Origin: Sediminibacillus albus
Lineage (GTDB): Bacteria > Bacillota > Bacilli > Bacillales > Amphibacillaceae
Assembly (NCBI RefSeq): GCF_900101125.1
Contig: NZ_FNFL01000007.1
Location: 1-32,133, forward strand
Direction of reading: 5' to 3'
DNA: 32,133 bases
In this document: in pieces, positions 1-8,415 of the stretch
Layout of the letters: the number at the start of each line of letters is the position of its first letter
How positions within the stretch are numbered: position 1 is the stretch's first letter
Notes under the pieces: model-generated
The model's database searches: none
What the model was told of the DNA's origin: nothing
The model's input: the letters and a program-made list of their open reading frames with translations, nothing else
Program-made: the position numbers and the translations under genes

Positions 1-308
<308 letters not shown>

Positions 309-465
309 TAAAACAAAGCAATAACTCGGGTTCGTTGATGTCTTTCCTTCTTATCTAGTTTTGAAGGTGCAAAAAAATAATTTTTTCCTTGATTTTTTGT
401 GAAAAACATATATAATATTTGTTGTCACGAAAAAATAAGTACACTTGGATGTACGCAAATAATAG

Positions 466-581
466 TCTGGTGGCAATAGCGAAGAGGTCACACCTGTTCC
501 CATGCCGAACACAGCAGTTAAGCTCTTCAGCGCCCATGGTAGTTGGGGCTTTGCCCCTGCGAGAGTAGGACGCCGCCAGGC
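466..581 (+). rRNA. 5S ribosomal RNA
   Basis: About 116 bases, beginning TCTGGTGGCAATAGCGAAGA and ending GACGCCGCCAGGC. The two ends pair (TCTGGTGGC with GCCGCCAGG). The internal GTTCCCATGCCGAACAC and AAGCTCTTCAGCGCC blocks are standard Firmicute 5S rRNA. It follows the 23S rRNA by about 160 bases and leads straight into the tRNA cluster. Confidence 0.95.
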
Positions 582-590
582 ATCATCCAT

Positions 591-665
591 TCCAACGTAG
601 CTCAGTGGTAGAGCAATCGGCTGTTAACCGATCGGTCGTAGGTTCGAATCCTACCGTTGGAGCCA
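591..665 (+). tRNA. tRNA-Asn (GTT)
   Basis: 75-base cloverleaf with acceptor TCCAACG/CGTTGGA, anticodon loop CTGTTAA, T-loop GGTTCGAATCC and encoded CCA. First tRNA after 5S rRNA. Confidence 0.96.
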
Positions 666-666
666 T

Positions 667-758
667 GGAGAGCTGTCCGAGTGGCCGAAGGAGCACGATT
701 GGAAATCGTGTAGACCGCTACCGCGGTCTCGAGGGTTCGAATCCCTCGCTCTCCGCCA
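667..758 (+). tRNA. tRNA-Ser (GGA)
   Basis: 92-base class II tRNA with a long variable arm (TACCGCGGTCTCGA region), acceptor GGAGAGC/GCTCTCC, anticodon loop TTGGAAA, and CCA encoded. Confidence 0.96.
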
Positions 759-771
759 TTCTATTAAGGAT

Positions 772-846
772 GGCCCGTTGGTCAAGTGGTTAAGACACCG
801 CCCTTTCACGGCGGTAACACGGGTTCGAATCCCGTACGGGTCACCA
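772..846 (+). tRNA. tRNA-Glu (TTC)
   Basis: 75 bases, acceptor GGCCCGT/ACGGGTC, anticodon loop CTTTCAC, and CCA encoded. Confidence 0.96.
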
Positions 847-913
847 TTATTTAAACCAGTTTAAGGATGGCATGCTAAGGTTGGAATGCATGCACTTGTA
901 TATCCTGTACTAT

Positions 914-989
914 GGAGGATTAGCTCAGCTGGGAGAGCACCTGCCTTACAAGCAGGGGGTCGCAGGTTCGAGCCCTGCATCCTCCACCA
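914..989 (+). tRNA. tRNA-Val (TAC)
   Basis: 76 bases, acceptor GGAGGAT/ATCCTCC, anticodon loop CTTACAA flanked by TGC..GCA, and CCA encoded. Confidence 0.96.
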
Positions 990-1029
990 TATAATTTCTA
1001 TTATAGGATGATAAAAGTTCCTATATTGT

Positions 1030-1106
<77 letters not shown>

Positions 1107-1192
1107 ATTATTTTCTTGCAACGTCGATTATACTTCTTCGTTAGAGAATATAGTAGTACCCGCAGGGTGCAACCAAATAATTTCCTTAATAT

Positions 1193-1269
1193 GGTCCGGT
1201 AGTTCAGTTGGTTAGAATGCCTGCCTGTCACGCAGGAGGTCGCGGGTTCGAGTCCCGTCCGGACCGCCA
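1193..1269 (+). tRNA. tRNA-Asp (GTC)
   Basis: 77 bases, acceptor GGTCCGG/CCGGACC, anticodon loop CTGTCAC, and CCA encoded. Confidence 0.96.
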
Positions 1270-1299
1270 CTTACATAGTTTATTCATATCATACTTAAT

Positions 1300-1375
<76 letters not shown>

Positions 1376-1400
1376 CTTTTATTTAATCCTATTATTTTAT

Positions 1401-1486
1401 GGAGGGATAGCGAAGTTGGCCAAACGCGGCGGACTGTAAATCCGCTCCCATCGGGTTCGTAGGTTCGAGTCCTACTCCCTCCACCA
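1401..1486 (+). tRNA. tRNA-Tyr (GTA)
   Basis: 86-base class II tRNA with a variable arm (CTCCCATCGGGTT), acceptor GGAGGGA/TCCCTCC, anticodon loop CTGTAAA, and CCA encoded. Confidence 0.96.
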
Positions 1487-1511
1487 CTTTTTTTATTTAT
1501 TTATTCAAGAT

Positions 1512-1585
1512 AGGGGTATAGTTTAAAGGTAGAACAGAGGTCTCCAAAACCTCCGGTGTGGGTTCGATTCCTACTACCCCTGCCA
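1512..1585 (+). tRNA. tRNA-Trp (CCA)
   Basis: 74 bases, acceptor AGGGGTA/TACCCCT, anticodon loop CTCCAAA, and CCA encoded. Confidence 0.96.
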
Positions 1586-1595
1586 TTAATATTTT

Positions 1596-1672
1596 GGCGG
1601 TCGTGGCGAAGTGGTTAACGCACCGGATTGTGGCTCCGGCATTCGTGGGTTCGATTCCCACCGGTCGCCCCA
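1596..1672 (+). tRNA. tRNA-His (GTG)
   Basis: 77 bases counting the extra 5' G (position -1) opposite C73, which is diagnostic of tRNA-His. Anticodon loop TTGTGGC. The acceptor is GCGGTCG with CGGTCGC and contains two G:U pairs. CCA is encoded. Confidence 0.95.
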
Positions 1673-1689
1673 TATTCGAGTGTAATAGT

Positions 1690-1764
1690 TGGGCTATAGC
1701 CAAGCGGTAAGGCATCGGGTTTTGATCCCGTGATTCGCTGGTTCGAATCCAGCTAGCCCAGCCA
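1690..1764 (+). tRNA. tRNA-Gln (TTG)
   Basis: 75 bases, acceptor TGGGCTA/TAGCCCA, anticodon loop TTTTGAT, and CCA encoded. Confidence 0.96.
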
Positions 1765-1770
1765 AAAAAT

Positions 1771-1845
1771 GCGGAAGTAGTTCAGTGGTAGAACACCACC
1801 TTGCCAAGGTGGGGGTCGCGGGTTCGAATCCCGTCTTCCGCTCCA
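1771..1845 (+). tRNA. tRNA-Gly (GCC)
   Basis: 75 bases, acceptor GCGGAAG/CTTCCGC, anticodon loop TTGCCAA, and CCA encoded. Confidence 0.96.
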
Positions 1846-1852
1846 TTTTTAA

Positions 1853-1926
<74 letters not shown>

Positions 1927-1938
1927 TATGAATAACGT

Positions 1939-2020
1939 GCCGGTGTGGCGGAATTGGCAGACGCGCACGACTCAAAATCGTGTTCCTTCGGGAGTGTCGG
2001 TTCGACCCCGACCACCGGTA
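1939..2020 (+). tRNA. tRNA-Leu (CAA), last of the cluster
   Basis: Class II tRNA with acceptor GCCGGTG paired with CACCGGT, anticodon loop CTCAAAA, and variable arm TTCCTTCGGGAGT. The discriminator A falls at about 2020. The next bases are TACCA, so CCA appears not to be encoded directly. This is the last tRNA and the edge of the conserved cluster. Recombinase fragments begin about 150 bases later, which makes its 3' end a candidate integration site. Confidence 0.93.
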
Positions 2021-2056
2021 TACCAATATTGAGATTCAATAAGATAGAAGTAAGGG

Positions 2057-2112
2057 TCGAGCTCCCAAGCCTTAGTATAATAGGGTTTAGGGGGCTCTTT
2101 TTTTGTTTTTTA
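2057..2112 (+). terminator. terminator of the rRNA-tRNA operon
   Basis: GAGCTCCC pairs with GGGGGCTC (one G:U) around a partly paired AT-rich loop, followed at once by a run of T. It stands 36 bases after the last tRNA, in the sense of the operon. Confidence 0.8.
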
Positions 2113-2172
2113 GAATACGATTAGACAAGATATGATTCGTTAGCACTTTACGCATTACTTTACCCACGTTTT

Positions 2173-2334
2173 TTATACAGCCATATTTTCAAAAGTTTGT
2201 ACTGTAAGTCGCTCGTCTTGTAAGTGTAATTCTTTTAGAACATGTGTGTATTCTTTCAGAGTAGTCTCAATATCACTATGACCCAGTCTTTCGGAAACGT
2301 AATGGATAGATGCTTTTTTGAAAAATAACACGAT
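2173..2334 (-). pseudogene. C-terminal fragment of a tyrosine recombinase (integrase)
   Basis: The reverse strand translates for about 45 codons to the stop at 2173-2175 and contains HYVSERLGHSDIETT followed by LKEYTHV. This is the conserved C-terminal end of phage/ICE integrases: LGH carries the second catalytic His, and the Tyr of KEYTHV sits where the nucleophile lies. Upstream of about 2330 the family match is lost and no start or catalytic Arg is present, so only the tail of the gene survives. It points toward tRNA-Leu, as expected for an integrase beside its attachment site. Confidence 0.7.
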
Positions 2335-2376
2335 CACCATTAACAAATCTTGAGGATATAAAAAAGACTCTCTTCA

Positions 2377-2547
2377 GGGTTTGGGCCAACTAAAAATGAA
2401 AAGTCTAATCGAACTATTAAAATTGACAAGCTAACAATGGAACATTTCAAAAATGTATTTCAAAACATACATGAATTAGTGTTTTTCAGTCCAGAGTCAA
2501 AGTACAAGGTTATTAGCAACAGAAATATTAATATGCCAGAAATGTAG
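2377..2547 (+). pseudogene. central fragment of a second tyrosine recombinase
   Basis: The plus strand reads through codons starting GFGPTKNEKSNRTIKIDK and continuing with NVFQNIHELVFFS and KVISNRNI before a stop at 2545-2547. The pattern of proline, KT/NEKS, then RTIKID, followed later by a hydrophobic ELVFF strand, is the usual central catalytic-domain segment of phage integrases just before the H-x-x-R box. There is no start codon, N-terminal domain or C-terminus. It lies in the opposite orientation to the fragment at 2173-2334, so the two cannot be parts of one simple broken gene unless one piece was inverted. Confidence 0.55.
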
Positions 2548-2985
2548 TATGACAAAATCGGTGTAGGTATTAATTCAAGTAAAGTTGTTGGAAAACCAAC
2601 AATTTTACACAATTTATTAAACATAAAAGTGAGATCGGTTAATAAATTGTTTTAACCATTAAAAAAAGCTCTTTTCACGAAACCCATCTTATACGGGTGG
2701 TATTTCAGTGGAGAAGAGTATATAATAAGATTACATAGACATAAGAAAGATAGTCCGTGTGGAAGACGAACTGTCTTTAATCAAAAGGGAGTAGCACAAG
2801 TGTACAAAAAGTAGACACCCGAGCTGTCATAAAGTAAGGGGTGTCTATTTTTTTGGATTAAATCAAATAACTTCTCATATACAAATGATGTTTTAATCTA
2901 AGAACCCTACTGGTTACATCAATTTTAATAGTATTGTTTTGTTGTCACGTGTAAGGTCAAAGTTTATTTTAGAAGTATTATATGT
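2548..2985. other. non-coding AT-rich stretch with hairpins before the large NTPase
   Basis: No credible gene is visible. It contains a 7-bp hairpin (TTGTTGG, loop AAAA, CCAACAA; 2585-2602), a longer imperfect inverted repeat at 2668-2719 (GCTCTTTTCAC-GAAA-CCC against GGG-TTTC-GTGGAGAAGAGT), and a terminator-like hairpin at 2812-2854. The promoter of the NTPase gene must lie here, but no convincing -35/-10 pair stands out. Confidence 0.5.
2812..2855 (+). terminator. hairpin followed by T-run (terminator or insertion-sequence end)
   Basis: TAGACACCC pairs with GGGTGTCTA around a 24-base loop and is followed by seven T. Nothing intact upstream needs a terminator, so this may belong to a deleted gene or be the tip of a lost insertion sequence. 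Confidence 0.55.
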
Positions 2986-5900
2986 ATGCTAAAATATAAG
3001 AAAATACAGACTATCTTTTTTGAAGGTGATTTAGTGGAACAGTTAATTGAACTGGAAAGTTTGGCTGCTAAAAAAGATATATCTAATGATGATGAGTTTT
3101 ATTTAACTGCATTAGATCAAGCTATTAATAATAAAGACAATAAGAATATAGCCATTACAGGTGGATATGGTGCAGGGAAAACTACCTTAATTGAATCTTT
3201 TTTTAATATTAATAGCAAGAAGTTCAAGGCCGAGGAAATGATGAGGGTTTCAATAGCCACCTTTGAACCAACAAAAGGTGGAGAAGGTGGAAATTCAAAT
3301 AAAGAGCAAAATTTATTAGAACAGCAAATCGTTCAACAAATATTCTATCAAATTAACCCAGACAAAATACCGAATTCGAGATTCACTAAGATTAGTGATC
3401 TTTCATTTTGGTATGTCTTGAGATTAATAATTTTTCTGTTTCTTACTGTTTTTTTAACCTATTTTACTATTGATAAAGGTTGGTTATCTCAGTTATATAC
3501 ATATTTAACGAGTTATTATAACAGCTTCATAGGAGTTATGGGAGCTGCACTCCCTGCTTTAATTTTACTTATACTGAATGGAACTACTCTTTACATATTA
3601 ATATTGTTAATCAGGAAACTTGGTATCAGCAAGTTTGGATTTGCATCCACAAAGATAGAATTTGATTCAGAACGTGATAGTAGAGTGTTTAACTATTATT
3701 TAGATGAAATTATATATTTATTTAAAAAATCACGTTATAAATATATTGTTTTTGAAGATCTTGATAGATTTCAAAGTGTTAAGATTTTTGAGAGGTTAAG
3801 AGGATTAAACACTATTTTAAATAGTACCTCACAGTTAAAGAATAAAGATATAAAATTTATATATGCATTAAAAGATGATGTTTTTGTACACAGTGACAAC
3901 AAGGATTCAATACATAATAGAACTAAATTTTTCGATTTCATTATCCCTACTGTTAAGATAATGCATAGTTCAAATGCTGAGTCAGAGTTGTCTAAAAGAT
4001 TGAAGCCACTTATTGCGTATGACATGGGCAAGGTTGGCAAAGATAAACTTAACAAAGAACTAATTGAAGACATCTCTTTATACATAAATGACATGAGAAC
4101 ATTGATAAATATCTGTAATGAATTTGAAATCTTCCGATTTAGATTAACAAAATCAAGCATAACATATAACCATTTGCTATCTTTCATTGTTTATAAGAAT
4201 CTTTATCCTGAAGATTACTCAAATTTATTAGAGAACCGAGGCATTGTTTATAATATTTTTAACAGGAAAGAAGGAATCATCAAAAATATTCAAGAAGAAA
4301 TAAGTTTGCTAAGAAACTTTGAATCTCATGGTTTAGGACGCATTATTACTCATAAAGATGAATTAGGTATGTTATTCATAAGAAAAAGAAACTTAATCTC
4401 TAAACAAATACGTTTTACAAATAAGCATGAGTCGATAACTATAAATGGTAGTTCACAAAGGGATACAAACATTCTATTTGGATTTCTTAAAAAACATGAC
4501 CAGGATGATGGCAAGGTAGTAGTTTCAAAAGATCCTAACAATATAACTGAATTCTCAAACATAAATGAATTTATGACTATAGAGGGAATAAATTTTTTAA
4601 AGCTCTATAATGATTTTGATAATGATCATTTAAAGGCTGAAGAAAGTATAGAAGACCAAATAGAATCGCTTGATAAAAAAATAAATAATGTACAAAGTAA
4701 ATCCATATCGCGATTAATTAATGAAGATAATATAGAGTTATCATTAGATCTGCGAAAGAATGAATTGCTATATTTTCTTATTAAGAATGATTGGTTAAAT
4801 GAGTCATATGAAGATTATCTTACCGTGTTTCGTGAAGGTAAAATTACTATAAAAGATAGTGAGTTTTTAAAGAAAGTTAAAGCAGGCACAAATGATGTCC
4901 ATTTATATTATAATTTAAACAACCCTTATGAGGTTGCAAATAAGATTAGGTATGAAGATTTAAGTAGTGTTTCAGCAATTAATCTTGACTTAATTATAGT
5001 TTTGCTGGAAAAAGGCTCAAAGTCTAACAATGAAAAACTTTCAAAGATAATTGAAGTTCTATTTAGTAATCTTTCTGTATTGTATGATGATTATATTGGT
5101 TTGCTTAAAGGATTAGAAACAACTTTGGTTAATAAATTCTTTGGAAAAGTTATTGAACAGGGATTTAATATCTGGGAATGTATTGGTAAAGATGACAATC
5201 TATCAAAAGAACAAAAAGACAGCTATGCTATTTTGATATTGTCATTTTTGAATCAGGATCTACTCGAGGAAATGGATAATAGCCATTTTCAAGAATATTT
5301 ATCTAATGAAATCGATGTTAAAGAGCTACCAGACAATGATATTCTTTATGTAAACATAGAGAAACTCCAAGTTAAATTAAATTCACTCGTAGGAATGAAA
5401 GTTTCAGTTGTAAAAGAAATATCATCTATAAGTGCTTATGAAATCAATCTTACTAATTTGAGTGTTATTTTTGGTGTGGATGTTATATTAAAAGAAACCA
5501 TTGACAAAGATGAAAATATTAAAAATTATTGTATGAGTAATTTAGAAAACTTTATAAATTACGTGTTATTACAGCAACCTGTGTATCAAGAATCTGAAGA
5601 AATATTTTTAGATTTTTTAAATATACTCTACGATAATGAAGTTAATGAGACTTTAATTTCCTCTCTCATTAATAAGTGGGATGGAGTAGTTAGCAACCTA
5701 AGAAACGTAAACTTAACAAGTATTATAAATAATCTATATGAAGTTAACAAATTTTCTCTTGATTGGCCGAACATATCATACTGCAAAGAAGTATTAGAAA
5801 ATAATGATTTAGAGTTTGAAATCATTAATCTACTTTCACATAAAAAGCAATGGAAAGAGCTTATAAATAATACCACAAATGAAATTCAAAAAGAATTTAT

Positions 5901-7035
5901 AGAAAATGATAAATACAACAGAACTGTTGTAAATATCTTGAACGCAAACCGAAGAGAGATTAACCTAGAATATGAAAACTTTATAAATAAACTTATAGAG
6001 CCAATTTATCTTGAAGATTATAAAGAGTTAAGTCAATATACAATCAATCTATTAATAGAACAAAAATTATTAGCTTGGAATATAAGTGTTTTTTATAATT
6101 TAGAATCTGAGTCGTTAAAAAAGAAGTACGCATCAGGTACTATCCCTGGCATAGATGAAGATGATTTACAGGAGCTAATTGCCGAGGAAGAACTATATTG
6201 GTCTTACGATTTGTTTCAATATATGATTGGTCTTGATGACTTTGATCCTGATTTATTGCATAACTATATATCCTATAATATTTTTGATATAAATAAGAAA
6301 GAGTTAACCTTAATTCATAAAGAAGGTCATTTAAGTTTTAATGAAAAAACATTAGAATCTTTGTTACAAGATTTAAGTATGTTTGATAAGTTTATTCATA
6401 TGATGTTGTTATTAAGATCATCTCACGTAGACCAGACTATAAATTTCGTTAAGGCACATATTATACCCTGGGATAAAAAACTATTCGATAGTATCAGAGA
6501 AGATGATATCGAAACTGCGACTAAGTATCTGTTAGACCATCCCAATGAAATATATAATGTCAAAATTGATCAAGAATTATTTGAAAGATTAGTTGAACTT
6601 TCAGAAGACGATTATTTAATAATAGACCTTATAGAAAAAAATATTGATAAATTAAGTATCACTTCGAAAATTGCACACCGAGCTTTAGAGATATCCGAAG
6701 ATGAAAAAGAATACGTTTTTAATAAATTGAGTCAAACTTCGTTAGTTTTGGTTATCTCCGCTTTATCACTGGATGGCTCTGCAAAGATGATAAGATATTA
6801 TATTGAATTTAAATATTTGGGTACAGTTGAAGTATATACTTTCTTAGAAAAATGCCCATCTCCTTATAATCGAATTAAGCCAAATGGCAAACATCTGAAA
6901 ATTGAATCAAATCATAGTAATGTGGTTACACTTCTTTCATATTTAAAATCTATTAAAGTAGTTTCTTCTTATAAGCCAAAAGACGATTCATATAATGTTA
7001 TTAATAAACAAAAAGTATTTAATACTCGGCTATAG
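2986..7035 (+). CDS. very large YobI/KAP-type membrane-associated P-loop NTPase
   Basis: A 1349-residue protein. The Walker A motif is GGYGAGKTT (59-67), and the Walker B region is YIVFEDLDR (253-261). Two hydrophobic segments (about 141-161 and 183-208) lie between them. This membrane insertion inside the NTPase core is the hallmark of KAP-type NTPases, and the motif spelling fits the B. subtilis YobI-ATPase group. Residues from about 400 to 1349 are helical, acidic and Lys/Leu/Glu-rich, without a domain I recognise. The first ATG, at 2986, has only a weak ribosome site (AGAAG at 2971-2975). The gene is single, markedly AT-rich, sits behind integrase remnants at a tRNA cluster, and ends at a perfect palindrome. 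KAP NTPases include the phage-exclusion protein PifA, so an anti-phage role is plausible but inferred. The NTPase assignment is firm; the function is not. Confidence 0.8.
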   Translation: MLKYKKIQTIFFEGDLVEQLIELESLAAKKDISNDDEFYLTALDQAINNKDNKNIAITGGYGAGKTTLIESFFNINSKKFKAEEMMRVSIATFEPTKGGEGGNSNKEQNLLEQQIVQQIFYQINPDKIPNSRFTKISDLSFWYVLRLIIFLFLTVFLTYFTIDKGWLSQLYTYLTSYYNSFIGVMGAALPALILLILNGTTLYILILLIRKLGISKFGFASTKIEFDSERDSRVFNYYLDEIIYLFKKSRYKYIVFEDLDRFQSVKIFERLRGLNTILNSTSQLKNKDIKFIYALKDDVFVHSDNKDSIHNRTKFFDFIIPTVKIMHSSNAESELSKRLKPLIAYDMGKVGKDKLNKELIEDISLYINDMRTLINICNEFEIFRFRLTKSSITYNHLLSFIVYKNLYPEDYSNLLENRGIVYNIFNRKEGIIKNIQEEISLLRNFESHGLGRIITHKDELGMLFIRKRNLISKQIRFTNKHESITINGSSQRDTNILFGFLKKHDQDDGKVVVSKDPNNITEFSNINEFMTIEGINFLKLYNDFDNDHLKAEESIEDQIESLDKKINNVQSKSISRLINEDNIELSLDLRKNELLYFLIKNDWLNESYEDYLTVFREGKITIKDSEFLKKVKAGTNDVHLYYNLNNPYEVANKIRYEDLSSVSAINLDLIIVLLEKGSKSNNEKLSKIIEVLFSNLSVLYDDYIGLLKGLETTLVNKFFGKVIEQGFNIWECIGKDDNLSKEQKDSYAILILSFLNQDLLEEMDNSHFQEYLSNEIDVKELPDNDILYVNIEKLQVKLNSLVGMKVSVVKEISSISAYEINLTNLSVIFGVDVILKETIDKDENIKNYCMSNLENFINYVLLQQPVYQESEEIFLDFLNILYDNEVNETLISSLINKWDGVVSNLRNVNLTSIINNLYEVNKFSLDWPNISYCKEVLENNDLEFEIINLLSHKKQWKELINNTTNEIQKEFIENDKYNRTVVNILNANRREINLEYENFINKLIEPIYLEDYKELSQYTINLLIEQKLLAWNISVFYNLESESLKKKYASGTIPGIDEDDLQELIAEEELYWSYDLFQYMIGLDDFDPDLLHNYISYNIFDINKKELTLIHKEGHLSFNEKTLESLLQDLSMFDKFIHMMLLLRSSHVDQTINFVKAHIIPWDKKLFDSIREDDIETATKYLLDHPNEIYNVKIDQELFERLVELSEDDYLIIDLIEKNIDKLSITSKIAHRALEISEDEKEYVFNKLSQTSLVLVISALSLDGSAKMIRYYIEFKYLGTVEVYTFLEKCPSPYNRIKPNGKHLKIESNHSNVVTLLSYLKSIKVVSSYKPKDDSYNVINKQKVFNTRL

Positions 7036-7049
7036 TCAATATTCCCGTA

Positions 7050-7085
7050 CAATGTGGCTGGATCTAATTAGATCCAGCCACATTG
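7050..7085. terminator. perfect 36-base palindrome, likely terminator of the NTPase gene
   Basis: CAATGTGGCTGGATCTAA is followed directly by its exact reverse complement. It starts 15 bases after the stop codon at 7035, and a short T-run (CTTTTG) follows it. An 18-bp stem with no spare loop could end transcription in both directions and would also make a cruciform. Confidence 0.75.
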
Positions 7086-7189
7086 AACTTTTGACTAATG
7101 GCAAATGCTGTAATTTGCTGGTATAATAGAATTGTATATTATTAAATTTATACTCTAATGAAAATTCTTCTCTATATGGAGGATGAAAA

Positions 7190-7238
7190 TTCCCTATAGG
7201 TAGAACTTTTTTAGGTCTACTCTATAGGGTTCATTTTA
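7190..7238 (-). terminator. hairpin downstream of the Tyr-rich protein gene
   Basis: An imperfect inverted repeat with CCCTATA..GTAGA against TCTAC.CTATAGGG lies just past the 3' end of the minus-strand gene at 7262-7630. Read on the minus strand it is followed by AATTTTC, which fits a weak Rho-independent terminator. Confidence 0.5.
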
Positions 7239-7261
7239 TTGGATGACTCTTTTTAAATTTA

Positions 7262-7630
7262 TTAATAATAAGGATATGGTGAGTAGGGATAGTATGGTGG
7301 ATATTGATACGGGTAGAGAGCTAATCCGGCAAGTGTACCTAATGGGTAACGATACGGACGATAACGTCTATATCTCCGACGTGGACGACCATACCCGGCA
7401 CCGTAACCCCCATAGCCATCATATCGAATATCCTCTTCTTCGCGATCCATCATAATATCTTCACCCATTAATACGGTAACGTTATCCACATCAACATTTA
7501 CGATAATCCCGTCAAATGTACTACCATCCCTTCTAGTAAGTAGTACATGATGATGCATGTAACGATGGCAGTGATCTTGTAAATGTCTTGATAAATCTTC
7601 TGCATTATAGGATTGATTATCTAAACTCAT
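7262..7630 (-). CDS. small Tyr/Pro-rich protein with an N-terminal globular domain, possibly spore-associated
   Basis: A 122-residue protein. Residues about 1-65 look folded and contain HHHVLLTRRDGSTFDGIIVNV, a strand-rich pattern reminiscent of small SH3-like or LSm-like barrels. An acidic stretch (DREEEDIRYD) follows, then a low-complexity tail of Gly, Arg, Tyr and Pro that ends in repeated PYYPY-like units. Such tails are common in spore coat and surface proteins of Bacillus. A very strong ribosome site (GGAGATGAGGAG) precedes the ATG. I do not recognise a named family. The coat role is inferred from composition only. Confidence 0.7.
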   Translation of the reverse strand: MSLDNQSYNAEDLSRHLQDHCHRYMHHHVLLTRRDGSTFDGIIVNVDVDNVTVLMGEDIMMDREEEDIRYDGYGGYGAGYGRPRRRYRRYRPYRYPLGTLAGLALYPYQYPPYYPYSPYPYY

Positions 7631-8064
7631 ATTCTCCTCATCTCCTTTCTCGAAAATAGGATATTCATCTAGGGATTATTCGTTACATGTCTATTGTGAA
7701 AACCATTAATTTTTTAACTACTTTGAAGGATAGGGGTGGAGAAAACGTTTTTTCACTATAAATTAGTGGTTAAGTAAAGCAAATAAAACGAGAATTGAAA
7801 AGATAAGTTGCCAGTAGAGATAACAGATACTCCATAAAAAAGTGACTCCCTACAATGTAGAAAGTCAGAGGCACTTTAAATATTTCTGGAAAATAATAAT
7901 AAACAGATATACCTAAATGTAAATCACTCCTATATTGTTGGATGTCTGCTTGCGAGCCATATGAAAAATTTTCATGCAATTAAAGGTATATGGTTTAATC
8001 ACGTAGAATAGTATATAATATAAACATAATGTATGACGTACAGTATAAGAAAAGAGGACAAAAA
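7631..8064. other. intergenic region between divergent genes
   Basis: It holds the promoters of the minus-strand Tyr-rich gene and of the plus-strand PadR gene. A partial inverted repeat with ends AAGTG/CACTT lies near 7840-7878. Upstream of the PadR gene, a TATAAT-like box sits near 8015. No gene or RNA is otherwise visible. Confidence 0.4.
8030..8042. promoter_or_regulatory. candidate PadR operator
   Basis: TGTA-TGACG-TACA lies between the TATAAT-like box and the ribosome site of the padR-like gene. PadR regulators of this class usually bind an ATGT/ACAT-type inverted repeat near their own promoter. This one is short, so the call is tentative. Confidence 0.3.
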
Positions 8065-8415
8065 ATGGAGTTATTAATTCACTCATTCCTGACAGAATTA
8101 AAAAGAGGGAACTTAACGCTGGCGGTCTTAAGTCAGTTAAGAACGCCGCAGTATGGGTATTCACTTGTTCAGCTGCTTGAGACATTAGGGATAGGCATTG
8201 AACAAAGCACGCTATATCCCTTGCTAAGAAGGCTGGAAAAACAAGAGCTTCTTAACAGCTTTTGGGATACTTCTGAAAAAAGACCTCGGAAGTATTATGA
8301 GTTGAGTGAACATGGGGAAAAGGTTTTTCAGCAATTGAGGGAGGAATGGATGAAAAATACAAAAAGGCTGTTTGATGTCCTGAACGAGGAGGATAAGGAA
8401 AATGAATCTTATTGA
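8065..8415 (+). CDS. PadR-family transcriptional regulator
   Basis: A 116-residue winged-helix repressor when started at the ATG at 8065. That start has GAGGAC 8 bases upstream; an earlier in-frame ATG at 8029 has no ribosome site. The core is standard PadR: LTLAVLSQL, then YGYSLVQLLE, IEQSTLYPLLRRLEKQ and RKYYELSEHGEK, followed by a C-terminal dimerisation helix. Its 3' end overlaps the start of the next gene by 14 bases, so the two are co-transcribed and probably translationally coupled. PadR paired with a HAAS-domain membrane protein is a frequent Firmicute arrangement, in which the regulator usually represses its own operon. The inducing signal cannot be told from sequence. Confidence 0.9.
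   Translation: MELLIHSFLTELKRGNLTLAVLSQLRTPQYGYSLVQLLETLGIGIEQSTLYPLLRRLEKQELLNSFWDTSEKRPRKYYELSEHGEKVFQQLREEWMKNTKRLFDVLNEEDKENESY

Noticed and set aside
1150-1183. GCAGGGTGCAACCAAATAATTT between the fMet and Asp tRNAs, resembling a tRNA 3' end (GCAACCAATTATTTT at 1100)
   Set aside because: Only about 15 bases are shared and no cloverleaf can be drawn. It may be a scar of a lost tRNA, but too short to call.
7036-7260. Search for a copy of the tRNA-Leu 3' end (attR) at the right edge of the island
   Set aside because: No stretch resembling GACCACCGGT was found, so the right border is not defined by a visible direct repeat.
7243-7455. 70-codon plus-strand frame opposite the Tyr-rich protein gene
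   Set aside because: Antisense shadow of a gene with a much stronger ribosome site; His/Asp-rich composition is a mirror of the real gene.
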